Assembly (NCBI GenBank): GCA_000648925.1
Contig: JFHF01000010.1
Coordinates: forward strand, 1 to 64,000
Direction of reading: 5' to 3'
DNA from: Caballeronia jiangsuensis
GTDB taxonomy: Bacteria; Pseudomonadota; Gammaproteobacteria; Burkholderiales; Burkholderiaceae
DNA length: 64,000 nt
Of the stretch, positions 54,981 to 63,468 are shown piece after piece (positions within the stretch are counted from its first letter, which is position 1; the number at the start of each line of letters is the position of its first letter). The position numbers were made by a program, and so were the translations under genes. The notes beneath the pieces were generated by a model. It was not told where the DNA came from, ran no database searches, and saw nothing but the letters and a program-made list of their open reading frames with translations.

Positions 54981-55997
54981 ATGTCGCTCCAGCTTCTCTC
55001 CGATTTCTCTCTGCTCGCTCACAACACGTTCGGCTTCGACGCGCGCGCGCGTCACGCGATGCGCATCGATTCCGTCGATGCGGCCGTCGCGCTCGCCACC
55101 GATGCGCGCATCGCGAACATGCCGCAACTCGTGCTCGGCGGCGGCAGCAATATCGTGCTGACGCGCAATTTCGACGGTGTCGCGCTGATCGTCGGCATTG
55201 CGGGCAAACGCGTGATCGGCGAAGACGACGGCGCGTGGCTCGTCGAAGCCGGCGCGGGCGAAAACTGGCACGATTTCGTTGCCTGGACGCTCGCACAAGG
55301 CATGCCGGGCCTCGAAAACCTCGCGCTGATTCCGGGCACGGTCGGCGCGGCGCCGATTCAGAACATCGGCGCATACGGGCTCGAAATGGGCGAGCGCTTC
55401 GAGCGGCTCAGCGCGGTCGAGCTCGCGACCGGCGAACGCGTGGACTTCGATCGCGCCGCATGTGCGTTCGGTTATCGCGACAGCTTTTTCAAGCGGGCAG
55501 GGCGCGGGCGCTTCATGATCACGTCGGTGGTGTTCAGGCTGCCGAAGGCGTGGACGCCGCGCGCCGATTATGCCGATGTCGCGCGCGCGCTCGAAGGCGC
55601 CGCGAAAGCGGATGCACAGGCCATTTTCGATGCGGTCGTCGCCGTGCGCCGCGCCAAGCTGCCCGACTGGACCGTGCTCGGCAACGCGGGCAGTTTCTTC
55701 AAGAACCCGGTCGTGAGCGCGGCGGCATTCGAGACGCTGCAACAGCGCGAACCCGGCGTCGTCTCGTATCGCCAGGCGGACGGGCAAGTGAAGCTCGCGG
55801 CGGGCTGGCTGATTGACCAATGCGGCTGGAAAGGGCGCGGCATTGGCGGTGCGGCGGTGCACGACCGTCAGGCGCTCGTCCTCGTGAATCGCGGCGGCGC
55901 GACGGGCGCGCAAGTGCTCGAACTCGCTGAAGCCATCAAACGCGATGTGCTCGCGCGTTTCGATGTCGAACTGGAGATGGAACCGGTCTGCCTCTGA
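54981..55997 (+). CDS. murB: UDP-N-acetylenolpyruvoylglucosamine reductase
   Basis: FAD enzyme reducing the enolpyruvyl group to make UDP-MurNAc. It has 338 residues, the length of type I (E. coli-like) MurB. Seen are the FAD-binding [17 protein letters not shown] near residue 52, the [15 protein letters not shown] loop, the catalytic Ser region [11 protein letters not shown], and a C-terminal substrate domain with a final catalytic Glu in VELEMEPV. The product is the same sugar nucleotide that the amgK-murU pair salvages earlier in the window. Confidence 0.96.
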   Translation: MSLQLLSDFSLLAHNTFGFDARARHAMRIDSVDAAVALATDARIANMPQLVLGGGSNIVLTRNFDGVALIVGIAGKRVIGEDDGAWLVEAGAGENWHDFVAWTLAQGMPGLENLALIPGTVGAAPIQNIGAYGLEMGERFERLSAVELATGERVDFDRAACAFGYRDSFFKRAGRGRFMITSVVFRLPKAWTPRADYADVARALEGAAKADAQAIFDAVVAVRRAKLPDWTVLGNAGSFFKNPVVSAAAFETLQQREPGVVSYRQADGQVKLAAGWLIDQCGWKGRGIGGAAVHDRQALVLVNRGGATGAQVLELAEAIKRDVLARFDVELEMEPVCL

Positions 55998-56007
55998 TTC
56001 CGACGCA

Positions 56008-56047
56008 TAAAAAAACCCGCCGAACGAAAGTCCGGCGGGTTTTTTAT
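56008..56047. terminator. Bidirectional terminator between murB and argG
   Basis: Stem aaaaaacccgccg / cggcgggtttttt around a 9-11 nt loop, with A/T runs on both sides. Confidence 0.93.
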
Positions 56048-56064
56048 GTCCACAAACGCGCGAA

Positions 56065-57294
56065 TTACGCGCCGCGCTTGCGGCGTGCGTTTTCCGCGAT
56101 GCGCATACGCAGCGCGTTCAGCTTGATGAAACCGCCGGCGTCGGCCTGGTCGTAGGCGCCGCCGTCGTCGTCGAAGGTGGCGATGTTCTTGTCGAACAGC
56201 GTTTCCTTCGAATCGCGCGCGACGACCGACACGCTGCCCTTGTAGAGCTTCACGCGCGTCCAGCCGTTGACCTTCTCCTGCGTGTGGTCGATCAGCACCT
56301 GCAGCGCGCGGCGCTCCGGGCTCCACCAGTAGCCGTTGTAGATCAGCGATGCGTAACGCGGCATCAGATCGTCCTTCAGATGCGCCACTTCGCGATCGAG
56401 CGTGATCGACTCGATGCCGCGATGCGCCTTCAGCATGATCGTGCCGCCCGGCGTTTCATAGCAGCCGCGCGACTTCATGCCGACATAGCGGTTCTCGACC
56501 AGATCCAGACGGCCGATGCCGTGCTTGCCGCCGAGACGGTTCAGCTCGGTCAGCATCTCGGCGGGCGACAGGCGCTTGCCGTTCAGCGCGACCGGATCGC
56601 CCTTCTCGAATTCGATATCGACATATTCCGGCTGATCCGGCGCCTCTTCCGGCGACACGGTCCAGCGCCACATATCGGCTTCGGCCTCGGCCTTCGGGTC
56701 TTCCAGATGGCGGCCTTCGAACGAGATGTGCAGCAGGTTCGCGTCCATCGAGTAGGGCGCGCCGCCTTGCTTGTGCTTCATTTCGATCGGAATACCGGCC
56801 TTCTCGGCGTACGCGAGCAGCTTTTCGCGCGAGAGCAGGTCCCATTCGCGCCACGGCGCGATCACCTTGATGCCGGGTTCGAGCGAGTAGTAGCCGAGCT
56901 CGAAGCGGACCTGGTCGTTGCCCTTGCCGGTCGCGCCGTGCGAGACGGCTTGCGCGCCGGTCGCGCGGGCGATTTCGATCTGGCGCTTCGCGATCAGCGG
57001 ACGCGCGATCGACGTGCCGAGCAGATACTCGCCTTCGTAGATGGTGTTCGCGCGGAACATCGGGAACACGAAATCGCGGACGAACTCTTCACGCAGGTCT
57101 TCGATGAAGATGTTGTCCTGCTTGATGCCGAGCTGGAGCGCCTTCTTGCGCGCGGGCTCCAGTTCCTCGCCCTGGCCGATGTCGGCCGTGAAGGTCACGA
57201 CTTCGGCGTCGTAGTTGTCCTGCAACCATTTCAGGATGACGGAGGTGTCGAGACCGCCCGAATAGGCGAGCACGACTTTCTTGATATCGCTCAT
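56065..57294 (-). CDS. argG: Argininosuccinate synthase
   Basis: Joins citrulline and aspartate using ATP in arginine synthesis. It has 409 residues. The PP-loop [16 protein letters not shown] lies near the N-terminus, with [29 protein letters not shown], and the citrulline/Asp site [15 protein letters not shown] behind it. The start at 57294 begins the conserved MSDIKKVV. It lies 175 bp downstream of argF on the same strand with a terminator between them, so attenuated or separate transcription is likely. Confidence 0.97.
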   Translation of the reverse strand: MSDIKKVVLAYSGGLDTSVILKWLQDNYDAEVVTFTADIGQGEELEPARKKALQLGIKQDNIFIEDLREEFVRDFVFPMFRANTIYEGEYLLGTSIARPLIAKRQIEIARATGAQAVSHGATGKGNDQVRFELGYYSLEPGIKVIAPWREWDLLSREKLLAYAEKAGIPIEMKHKQGGAPYSMDANLLHISFEGRHLEDPKAEAEADMWRWTVSPEEAPDQPEYVDIEFEKGDPVALNGKRLSPAEMLTELNRLGGKHGIGRLDLVENRYVGMKSRGCYETPGGTIMLKAHRGIESITLDREVAHLKDDLMPRYASLIYNGYWWSPERRALQVLIDHTQEKVNGWTRVKLYKGSVSVVARDSKETLFDKNIATFDDDGGAYDQADAGGFIKLNALRMRIAENARRKRGA

Positions 57295-57401
57295 GGTGAA
57301 CTCGTGTGCTGAAAAGCCAGGTGCGGCGGTTGTGCGCCGCTTCGCGTCCGTCAGGCGCGCGACGGGCATGAAGTGCGCGGAAAAAACGCTATTTTGACAT
57401 C

Positions 57402-57438
57402 AAAAAGCCGCGCTTCCGCAAATTCGGGATGCGCGGCT
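57402..57438 (-). terminator. Terminator between argF and argG
   Basis: Minus-strand stem agccgcgc / gcgcggct with a loop of about 17 nt that contains a further internal pairing, followed by TTTTTG. Confidence 0.75.
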
Positions 57439-57469
57439 CATCGGCAGCGCCGATTTGCCCGGGATTCGC

Positions 57470-58399
57470 TCAGTGATTGAGCTTGCCGAGCAGGAGATAC
57501 TCCATCAGCGCCTTCTGGACGTGCAGACGGTTCTCCGCCTCGTCCCAGACCACGCTCTGCGGGCCATCGATGACTTCCGCGCTCACTTCCTCGCCGCGAT
57601 GCGCGGGCAGGCAGTGCATGAAGAGGGCGTCGGGATTGGCGCGCGCCATCATCTCCGCGTCGACGCAATAGTCGGCGAACGCCTTCATGCGCGCCTCGTT
57701 CTCGGCTTCGTAGCCCATGCTGGTCCAGACGTCCGTCGTGACGAGATCGGCGCCCGTGCACGCTTCGTTCGGATCGTCGAACTCTTCGAAGAACGGCTTG
57801 CTTTCCTCGGAGACCAACGCGGGGTCGAGCTTGTAGCCGAGCGGCGTCGAGAGGCGCAGCTTGAAGCCGAGGATGTGCGCCGCCTCGATCCAAGTGTAGA
57901 GCATGTTGTTCGCGTCGCCGACCCACGCGACGGTCTTGCCGAGAATCGGGCCGCGATGCTCGTAGAACGTGAAGATGTCCGCGAGCACCTGACACGGGTG
58001 ATATTCGTTGGTCAGCCCGTTGATGACGGGCACCCGCGAGCTTTCGGCGAAGCGCTGGATGATGTCCTGGCCGAACGTGCGGATCATGATGATGTCCACC
58101 ATGCGCGAGATGACCTGCGCCGAATCCTCGATCGGCTCGCCGCGGCCGAGCTGCGTGTCGCGCGTGTTCATGAACACCGCGTGGCCGCCGAGCTGGAAGA
58201 TGCCGGCTTCGAACGAGAGACGCGTGCGCGTGGAGCTCTTCTCGAAGATCATCGCGAGCGTGCGATCGTGCAGCGGATGATAGGTCTCGTAGTTCTTGAA
58301 CTTGCGCTTCAGGATGCGCGCGCGTTCGAGCAGATACTCGTAGTCGTCGAGCGAAAAATCCTTGAACTGAAGATAGTGGCGAATTTTTTTGGCGGTCAT
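57470..58399 (-). CDS. argF: Ornithine carbamoyltransferase
   Basis: Forms citrulline from ornithine and carbamoyl phosphate. It has 309 residues. The carbamoyl-phosphate site EKSSTRTRLSFE lies near residue 55, with NGLTNEYHPCQVLADI, the ornithine loop TDVWTSMGYE, and the C-terminal HCLPAHRGEEVS. The ATG at 58399 was chosen, since upstream in-frame Arg-rich sequence is not conserved in the family. The previous ATG at 58438 is an alternative. No ARG-box was recognised upstream. Confidence 0.97.
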   Translation of the reverse strand: MTAKKIRHYLQFKDFSLDDYEYLLERARILKRKFKNYETYHPLHDRTLAMIFEKSSTRTRLSFEAGIFQLGGHAVFMNTRDTQLGRGEPIEDSAQVISRMVDIIMIRTFGQDIIQRFAESSRVPVINGLTNEYHPCQVLADIFTFYEHRGPILGKTVAWVGDANNMLYTWIEAAHILGFKLRLSTPLGYKLDPALVSEESKPFFEEFDDPNEACTGADLVTTDVWTSMGYEAENEARMKAFADYCVDAEMMARANPDALFMHCLPAHRGEEVSAEVIDGPQSVVWDEAENRLHVQKALMEYLLLGKLNH

Positions 58400-58505
58400 G
58401 AAACGCAGGCGGCGGCTTCGAACCGGCCGCTTCGCCATGAGGCGTCAGGGCCGGACGGCGCCGCCGTCGTGAGTGGTATCGCATTTGAGCATAAAGGATT
58501 TTGCG

Positions 58506-58631
58506 ATGTTTGACGAGGCTGGCCAAAAGGACGATGCCGAGCGCGCAGGCCCCGCCCGTGGCTTCGTAATAGCCCTGATGGACGCGCCCGATGTCTGTGT
58601 GCGCTGCGGAAAAGAGGTCGCTGCGGTATAA
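58506..58631 (+). CDS. Possible 41-residue protein with a CxxC motif (uncertain)
   Basis: A short frame from ATG to TAA, preceded by aaagga 7-8 nt upstream. The product starts MFDEAGQKDDAERAG and contains CVRCGKE near its end. Codon use is only moderately G/C-rich at third positions, lower than in neighbouring genes, and the minus strand is also open here. It may be noise or a small zinc-binding peptide or leader. Its stop codon overlaps the -10 box of the next gene. Confidence 0.2.
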   Translation: MFDEAGQKDDAERAGPARGFVIALMDAPDVCVRCGKEVAAV

Positions 58632-58632
58632 T
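58627..58632 (+). promoter_or_regulatory. Candidate -10 box of the DUF3579 gene
   Basis: Perfect TATAAT on the plus strand, followed by gcgctcg. The -35 hexamer is poor. It would give a leader of about 260 nt. Confidence 0.4.
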
Positions 58633-58896
58633 TGCGCTCGCTCGTTTTTCAACAGTTCTGCAACATTCAGCACCGTTTCACGCGCATTTGCGGCGAAGGG
58701 TTCGCAAGAATCCGGTCGGCGTGGCTTCGTGCGTTTCGATTTCGCGGTGGATTGCGCAGTGCTGTCGAGTCCGCCATTCCTGCCGCGGGCGCGGACGGTT
58801 CTCACAGAATCGATCTCCTGCGCCGGCCCATGCGGTTCCCTGCGTCAGGCATGTGCGTCCCGGTGCGCGTCACCGGCCGTCAAAAGGTATTTCTAC

Positions 58897-59235
58897 ATGG
58901 CTGAAACATCTCCGACCGAATACTTCATACAAGGCATCACCAGGAACGGGAGGAAGTTTCGGCCGAGCGATTGGTCCGAGCGCCTGTGCGGTGTGATGTC
59001 GGGCTTCGGCCCCAAGGCGAAAGGGCCCAACGCCCGTCTGCAATACTCCATCTACGTGCGTCCGACGATGATCGACGACATCAAGGTCGTGATCGTCGAT
59101 TCACGCCTGCGCGACATCGAGCCGATGGCTTTCGACTTCGTGCTGAACTTCGCGAAGGACAACGATCTGCTCGTGACCGAAGCGTGCGAGTTGCCGCCGC
59201 ATCACGGCACGCAGACCCAGCAGCACCAGCCCTGA
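58897..59235 (+). CDS. DUF3579 family protein
   Basis: A 112-residue protein beginning MAETSPTEYFIQGITRNGRK, followed by FRPSDWSERLCGVMSGFG and a segment that could form a compact alpha/beta fold (RLQYSIYVRPTMIDDIKVVIV). It ends in a Gln/His-rich tail. DUF3579 proteins are found in beta-proteobacteria, usually near argF and rpsT as here. Function unknown. The ATG at 58897 fits the family start. Confidence 0.85.
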   Translation: MAETSPTEYFIQGITRNGRKFRPSDWSERLCGVMSGFGPKAKGPNARLQYSIYVRPTMIDDIKVVIVDSRLRDIEPMAFDFVLNFAKDNDLLVTEACELPPHHGTQTQQHQP

Positions 59236-59240
59236 TGCAT

Positions 59241-59286
59241 CGACAGTAAGCGACAGCAAGCGACAGCAAGCGACAGCAAGCGACAG
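59241..59286 (+). repeat. Tandem 10-bp repeat, cgacagcaag
   Basis: Four full units and one 6-bp partial unit in direct tandem, right after the DUF3579 stop; the first unit differs at one base (cgacagtaag). The period of 10 bp equals about one helical turn. It is a short microsatellite-like array likely to vary in copy number. Confidence 0.9.
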
Positions 59287-59298
59287 AATTCGCAGACG

Positions 59299-59326
59299 CA
59301 AAAAAGCCCGCCGAAGCGGGCTTTTT
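59299..59326. terminator. Terminator between the DUF3579 gene and rpsT
   Basis: Stem aaaagcccgc / gcgggctttt with a 5-nt loop and A/T runs on both sides. It serves the plus-strand gene and may also end the rpsT transcript, whose stop is about 100 bp away. Confidence 0.88.
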
Positions 59327-59424
59327 CGTTACTGCGCAGCGGAAACAGGAAGCTGCTTCGGCGAACGCCTGAGTCAACGAAAACTCACGATGACCGAAAA
59401 GCGCCCGCCAGAAGCGAGCCGGAA

Positions 59425-59703
59425 TTACTGGGCAGCGGGGGCCTGCAGGCCCTTGATTGCTGCAGCCAGGCGGCTCTTGTGACGAGCAGCCTTGTTCTTG
59501 TGGACGATCTTCTTGTCCGCGATGATGTCCAGCGTCTTGACCGACGACTGGAACACTTCGGCGGCCTTGGCCTGATCGCCGGCTTCGATAGCCTTGCGAA
59601 CAGCCTTGATGGCCGTGCGGAACTTCGAGCGCAGCGCCGAGTTGTGCGAGTTTGCCTTGGCGGCCTGACGGGCGCGCTTGCGAGCTTGAGCGGAATTTGC
59701 CAT
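59425..59703 (-). CDS. rpsT: 30S ribosomal protein S20
   Basis: Primary 16S rRNA-binding protein of 92 residues, Lys/Ala/Arg-rich. It begins [20 protein letters not shown] and has the S20 core [16 protein letters not shown] and [21 protein letters not shown] long leader (about 215 nt) from the promoter near 59928-59957 could carry the known S20 autoregulation, but no specific structure was identified. S20 is also known as an antizyme-like inhibitor in some bacteria. Confidence 0.97.
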   Translation of the reverse strand: MANSAQARKRARQAAKANSHNSALRSKFRTAIKAVRKAIEAGDQAKAAEVFQSSVKTLDIIADKKIVHKNKAARHKSRLAAAIKGLQAPAAQ

Positions 59704-59927
59704 GACGGTTTCCTTGTCCTGTTTCTGCTGTTACTTGTCCGGAGCGCGCGGCCGGCGAAGGCCTTGAAAAACCCTTACACGGGCACTCGATCGCGCTGCC
59801 TTTGATCTGAAATCCCGGGAACGATTGCCCGAGAACCTCTAAAACATCGCCGGCCGGAGCCGGAAAAGACGCGAAGCTGCGTGATCCACCGACGATTCGA
59901 TAGAATTTTGGAGCTTCGAAACCGGAA

Positions 59928-59957
59928 ATTATAGCAAGGGAATATGAGACGTGACAA
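59928..59957 (-). promoter_or_regulatory. Promoter of rpsT
   Basis: TTGTCA and TATAAT on the minus strand with an 18-bp spacer, a good sigma-70 match. Predicted start near 59921 gives a 5' leader of about 218 nt before rpsT. No gene is supported in 59704-60060. Confidence 0.65.
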
Positions 59958-60045
59958 GCGCCGCGTGGATCGCGCCGCTGCCGGGCGATTTGATGCAATT
60001 GTTCCGCAGCAAACGGAGTCTCGTGGGCGCGTAGCACGCGGCCCG

Positions 60046-60051
60046 TATAAT
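60046..60051 (+). promoter_or_regulatory. Candidate -10 box 9 bp before the murJ ATG
   Basis: TATAAT ends 9 bp upstream of the murJ start codon, leaving almost no leader. The -35 region is weak. Confidence 0.4.
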
Positions 60052-60060
60052 AAGCGCCCC

Positions 60061-61611
60061 ATGAATCTATTCCGAGCCCTCCTGACGGTCAGCGGCTTCA
60101 CGCTGCTGTCCCGCGTGACCGGCCTGATCCGCGAAACGCTGATCGCCCGAGCCTTCGGCGCCAGTCTTTATACCGACGCGTTCTATGTCGCGTTCCGCAT
60201 TCCCAATCTGCTGCGGCGTCTCTCCGCGGAAGGCGCGTTCGCGCAGGCGTTCGTCCCGATCCTCGCCGAGTTCAAGAACAGCAAGGGCCACGATCCGACC
60301 AAGGCGCTCGTCGACGCGATGTCGACCGTGCTCACGTGGTTCCTCGTCGTGCTGTCGATAGCCGGCATGGCGGGCGCGAGCTGGGTCGTCTACGCGGTGG
60401 CGTCGGGGCTCAAGCACGAAGGCATCGGATACACGCTTGCGGTCGAGATGACGCGCATCATGTTTCCGTACATCGTCCTCATTTCGATGACGACGCTCGC
60501 CTCCGGCGTGCTCAACACGTACAAGCAGTTTTCGCTGCCCGCGTTCGCCCCCGTGTTGCTGAACGTCGCGTTCATTTTCGCGGCGGTGTTCGTCGCGCCG
60601 CATCTGAAGGTGCCGGTCTATGCGCTCGCTTATGCGGTCATCGTCGGCGGCGTGCTGCAATTGCTCGTGCAGATCCCCGGCCTGAAGAAAATCGACATGA
60701 CGCCGCGCGTCGGGCTGAACTTCCGGCGCGCGCTCGCGCATCCGGGCGTCAAGCGGGTGTTGCTGAAGATGGTCCCGGCCATGTTCGCGGTGTCGGTGGG
60801 GCAGTTGAGCCTCATCATCAACACGAATATCGCGTCGAACATCGGGGCGGGCGCCGTGTCGTGGATCAACTACGCCGACCGCCTGATGGAATTCCCCACC
60901 GCGCTGCTGGGCGCGGCGCTGGGCACGATCCTGCTGCCGAGCTTGTCGAAAGCGCACGTCGATGCCAACCACGACGAATACTCCGCGCTGCTCGACTGGG
61001 GCTTGCGCATCACGTTCCTGCTGGCCGCGCCCAGCGCGATCGCGCTCTTCTTCTTCGCCGAGCCGCTTACCGCGACGCTCTTTCACTACGGCAAGTTCGA
61101 CAGCCATTCGGTCGTGATGGTCGGCCGCGCGCTGGCGGCGTACGGAATCGGGCTGATCGGGCTCATCCTCATCAAGATTCTCGCGCCGGGTTTCTACGCG
61201 AAGCAGGACATCAAGACGCCGGTGAAGATCGCGGTCTTCGTGCTGATCATGACGCAGGTGAGCAACTACATCTTCGTGCCGATTTTTTCCCATGCAGGTC
61301 TGACGCTTTCGATCGGCCTCGGCGCGCTCGCCAATGCGCTCCTGTTGTTCGCGGGTCTGCGCCGCCGCAAGATCTACCAGCCTTCGCCGGGCTGGCTGCG
61401 CTTTTTCGTGCAACTGATCGGCGCGTGCCTGATTCTTGCGGGCACGATGCATTGGGTGGCGGTCAATTTCGACTGGATCGGCATGCGCGCGACGCCGTTC
61501 ATGCGCATCGCGCTCCTCGGTGCGAGCCTCGTCGTGTTCGCCGCGCTATATTTCGGTATTCTGTCCGCAATGGGCTTCAAGTACGCCTATTTCAAGAGAC
61601 GCACGCTTTGA
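60061..61611 (+). CDS. murJ: Lipid II flippase MurJ
   Basis: MOP-superfamily flippase of 516 residues with about 14 hydrophobic helices, moving lipid II across the inner membrane for peptidoglycan synthesis. Conserved features: GFTLLSRVTGLIRETLIARAFG (N-terminal), RIPNLLRRLSAEGAFAQAFVP, and the PAMFAVSVGQLSLIINTNIAS segment in helix 7. The ATG at 60061 is right; upstream in-frame sequence is the rpsT promoter. The stop overlaps the next ATG (TGATG). Confidence 0.97.
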   Translation: MNLFRALLTVSGFTLLSRVTGLIRETLIARAFGASLYTDAFYVAFRIPNLLRRLSAEGAFAQAFVPILAEFKNSKGHDPTKALVDAMSTVLTWFLVVLSIAGMAGASWVVYAVASGLKHEGIGYTLAVEMTRIMFPYIVLISMTTLASGVLNTYKQFSLPAFAPVLLNVAFIFAAVFVAPHLKVPVYALAYAVIVGGVLQLLVQIPGLKKIDMTPRVGLNFRRALAHPGVKRVLLKMVPAMFAVSVGQLSLIINTNIASNIGAGAVSWINYADRLMEFPTALLGAALGTILLPSLSKAHVDANHDEYSALLDWGLRITFLLAAPSAIALFFFAEPLTATLFHYGKFDSHSVVMVGRALAAYGIGLIGLILIKILAPGFYAKQDIKTPVKIAVFVLIMTQVSNYIFVPIFSHAGLTLSIGLGALANALLLFAGLRRRKIYQPSPGWLRFFVQLIGACLILAGTMHWVAVNFDWIGMRATPFMRIALLGASLVVFAALYFGILSAMGFKYAYFKRRTL

Positions 61612-62456
61612 TGACGACAACGCGTATCCTCGACTACTTCTCTTCGCTGATGGCGGACGACGAGAGCCTTCCGCTCACGGAAGCGGCTTTGTCGCTCGCG
61701 CAGGATGCGTATCCCGATCTCGACATGCAGGCTACGCTCGCGGAGATCGACGAACTCGTCGTGCGCGCCCGTCGCCGTATGCCCGACGACGCGAGTGTGG
61801 AGCACAAGGTCGATGCGCTCAATCGATACTTCTTCCGCGAGCTGGGTTTCTCCAGCAACCTCAACGATTACTACGATCCCGACAACAGCCATCTGAACGT
61901 GGTGCTGCGCCGGCGTCGCGGCATTCCGATTTCGCTCGCGGTGATCTATCTGGAAATGGCCGAGCAACTCGGCTTGCCGGTGCGCGGCGTGTCGTTTCCG
62001 GGGCATTTCCTGCTGCGCGTCGCCACGCCCGGTCAGGATCTGATGCTCGATCCGACTACCGGCCAGACGCTTTCCGAAGCGCAGATGGTCGAGATGCTGG
62101 AGCCGTATGTGCAGCGCGTGGGCGAATCGATCGGCAGCGCGCTGCGCGTGCTGTTGCAGCCCGCGACGCGCCGCGAGATCGTCGCGCGCATGCTGCGGAA
62201 TCTGAAGGGCACCTACTTGCAGACGGAACGCTGGCAGCGACTGCTCGCGGTTCAGCAGCGGCTCGTAATCGCGCTGCCGAACAGCATCGAGGAAGTACGC
62301 GATCGCGGTTTCGCGTACGCGCGCCTGGATTATCTTCGGCCGGCGCTCGAAGATTTGCAGCGTTACATCGAGATACGCCCGGATGCCGAGGACGCGACGG
62401 TCGTCGAGACCGAATTGCACGAACTGCGACAGCGCACGCAGCACAACGGCGACTGA
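61611..62456 (+). CDS. SirB1/transglutaminase-like and TPR protein
   Basis: A 281-residue soluble protein of the SirB1 family. The N-terminal and middle part has the SirB1 core: LNRYFFRELGFSSNLNDYYDPDNSHL and RRGIPISLAVIYLEMAEQLGLPVRGVSFPGHFLL (read across). This is a transglutaminase-like domain with an NC/H-type active site that is not obviously complete. C-terminal TPR helices follow. It is coupled to murJ by a TGATG overlap. Function unknown; E. coli SirB1 is poorly characterised. Confidence 0.87.
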   Translation: MTTTRILDYFSSLMADDESLPLTEAALSLAQDAYPDLDMQATLAEIDELVVRARRRMPDDASVEHKVDALNRYFFRELGFSSNLNDYYDPDNSHLNVVLRRRRGIPISLAVIYLEMAEQLGLPVRGVSFPGHFLLRVATPGQDLMLDPTTGQTLSEAQMVEMLEPYVQRVGESIGSALRVLLQPATRREIVARMLRNLKGTYLQTERWQRLLAVQQRLVIALPNSIEEVRDRGFAYARLDYLRPALEDLQRYIEIRPDAEDATVVETELHELRQRTQHNGD

Positions 62457-62457
62457 A

Positions 62458-62496
62458 CGAAAACGGCGGACTTCGGGAGAAGCCCGCCGTTTTCAC
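62458..62496. terminator. Bidirectional terminator between the SirB1-like gene and the SDR gene
   Basis: Stem gaaaacggcggactt / aagcccgccgttttc (one mismatch) around a short loop, A- and T-rich flanks, between convergent genes. Confidence 0.85.
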
Positions 62497-62506
62497 ATCC
62501 AAAGCG

Positions 62507-63265
62507 TCATTTCGGCTGCATGCGGATCGCGCCGTCGAGACGGATCACTTCGCCGTTGAGCATCGGGTTATCGAAGATCTGCTTGACGAGCATCGCGTAT
62601 TCGTCGGGCTTGCCGAGGCGCGACGGGAACGGCACCATCGCGCCGAGCGCGTCCTGCACTTCCTTCGGCATGCCGAGCAGCATCGGCGTTTCGAACAAGC
62701 CCGGTGCGATCGTCATCACGCGGATGCCGCTCTTGCTCAGATCGCGGGCGATCGGCAGCGTCATGCCCGCGACGCCGCTCTTCGACGCCGCATAGGCCGC
62801 CTGGCCGATCTGCCCGTCATACGCCGCCACCGATGCCGTGTTCACGATCACGCCGCGCTCGCCCGCATCGTTGGCTTCGTTCTTCGACATCACGCTGGCC
62901 GCGAGCCGGATCATGTTGAAGGTGCCGATGAGGTTCACCGAAATCACTTTCGAGAACAGATCGAGCGCGTGCGGACCGTCGCGACCGACCGTCTTCGCCG
63001 CCGGCGCGATGCCCGCGCAGTTCACGAGGCCGCGCAACGTGCCGAGACTCGTCGCGGTTTCGACGGCGCGCTGACCGTCGCTTTCCTGGCTCACGTCGCA
63101 TTTGACGAAGGCGCCGGACAACTCCTTCGCGAGCGCCTCGCCCGCCGCTTCGTTCATGTCGGCGAGCACGACCTTGCCGCCTTGCGCCGTAATGAGCCGC
63201 GCCGTCGACGCGCCGAGTCCCGATGCGCCACCGGTAATCAGAAAGACATTGCCTTGCATCTCCAT
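62507..63265 (-). CDS. Short-chain dehydrogenase, 3-hydroxyacyl-CoA dehydrogenase type (HSD10-like)
   Basis: A 252-residue SDR. The Rossmann motif [12 protein letters not shown] lies at about residues 11-22, with VLADMN suggesting NAD. The sequence [21 protein letters not shown] and the active-site set S...YAASK ([21 protein letters not shown], read across) are characteristic of type 2 3-hydroxyacyl-CoA dehydrogenases (17-beta-HSD10-like). The C-terminal [18 protein letters not shown] and [15 protein letters not shown] also fit. Probable role: fatty or branched-chain acyl-CoA oxidation. Single-gene unit next to adk. Confidence 0.9.
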   Translation of the reverse strand: MEMQGNVFLITGGASGLGASTARLITAQGGKVVLADMNEAAGEALAKELSGAFVKCDVSQESDGQRAVETATSLGTLRGLVNCAGIAPAAKTVGRDGPHALDLFSKVISVNLIGTFNMIRLAASVMSKNEANDAGERGVIVNTASVAAYDGQIGQAAYAASKSGVAGMTLPIARDLSKSGIRVMTIAPGLFETPMLLGMPKEVQDALGAMVPFPSRLGKPDEYAMLVKQIFDNPMLNGEVIRLDGAIRMQPK

Positions 63266-63412
63266 GCTGCTTCTCCGTTATGTGATTCGTGCGTGCGTGC
63301 GAGGGCAGGGGTATGTGCCGCTCGCGCCGATGTAGTCCTTTTGGGAAACGCGTCGATTGTAGCGAAGCCCGTGATCGCAAAATCGCACATCGATCATGCG
63401 GATTTGAAGGCG

Positions 63413-63444
63413 TAAAAAAACCCGCTCGTCGCGAGCGGGTTTTC
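63413..63444 (-). terminator. Terminator downstream of adk
   Basis: Stem aaaacccgctcg / cgagcgggtttt with a 3-4 nt loop; the minus-strand reading ends in a T-run of seven. Confidence 0.92.
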
Positions 63445-63468
63445 TTCGGGCGCGATGCGTGACGCGCT

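Larger units (their letters stand above)
58400..58896. other. Divergent intergenic region between argF and the DUF3579 gene
   Basis: 497 bp without an established gene. It holds a possible 41-codon frame on the plus strand (58506-58631), a perfect TATAAT (58627-58632) that would give the DUF3579 gene a leader of about 260 nt, and a TATGCT (58489-58494 on the minus strand) as a possible argF -10. Composition from 58633 to 58896 is less codon-like. No riboswitch or tRNA was recognised. Confidence 0.5.

Noticed and set aside
57438..58805. Long minus-strand frame including a GACALGIVLLASLV-type segment upstream of argF
   Set aside because: Most of it is the argF region read in a different frame. 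The upstream part lacks a start and ribosome site; noted only as part of the unexplained gap.
59241..59286. CRISPR or attachment-site repeat
   Set aside because: Units are only 10 bp, directly tandem, without spacers or an integrase nearby.
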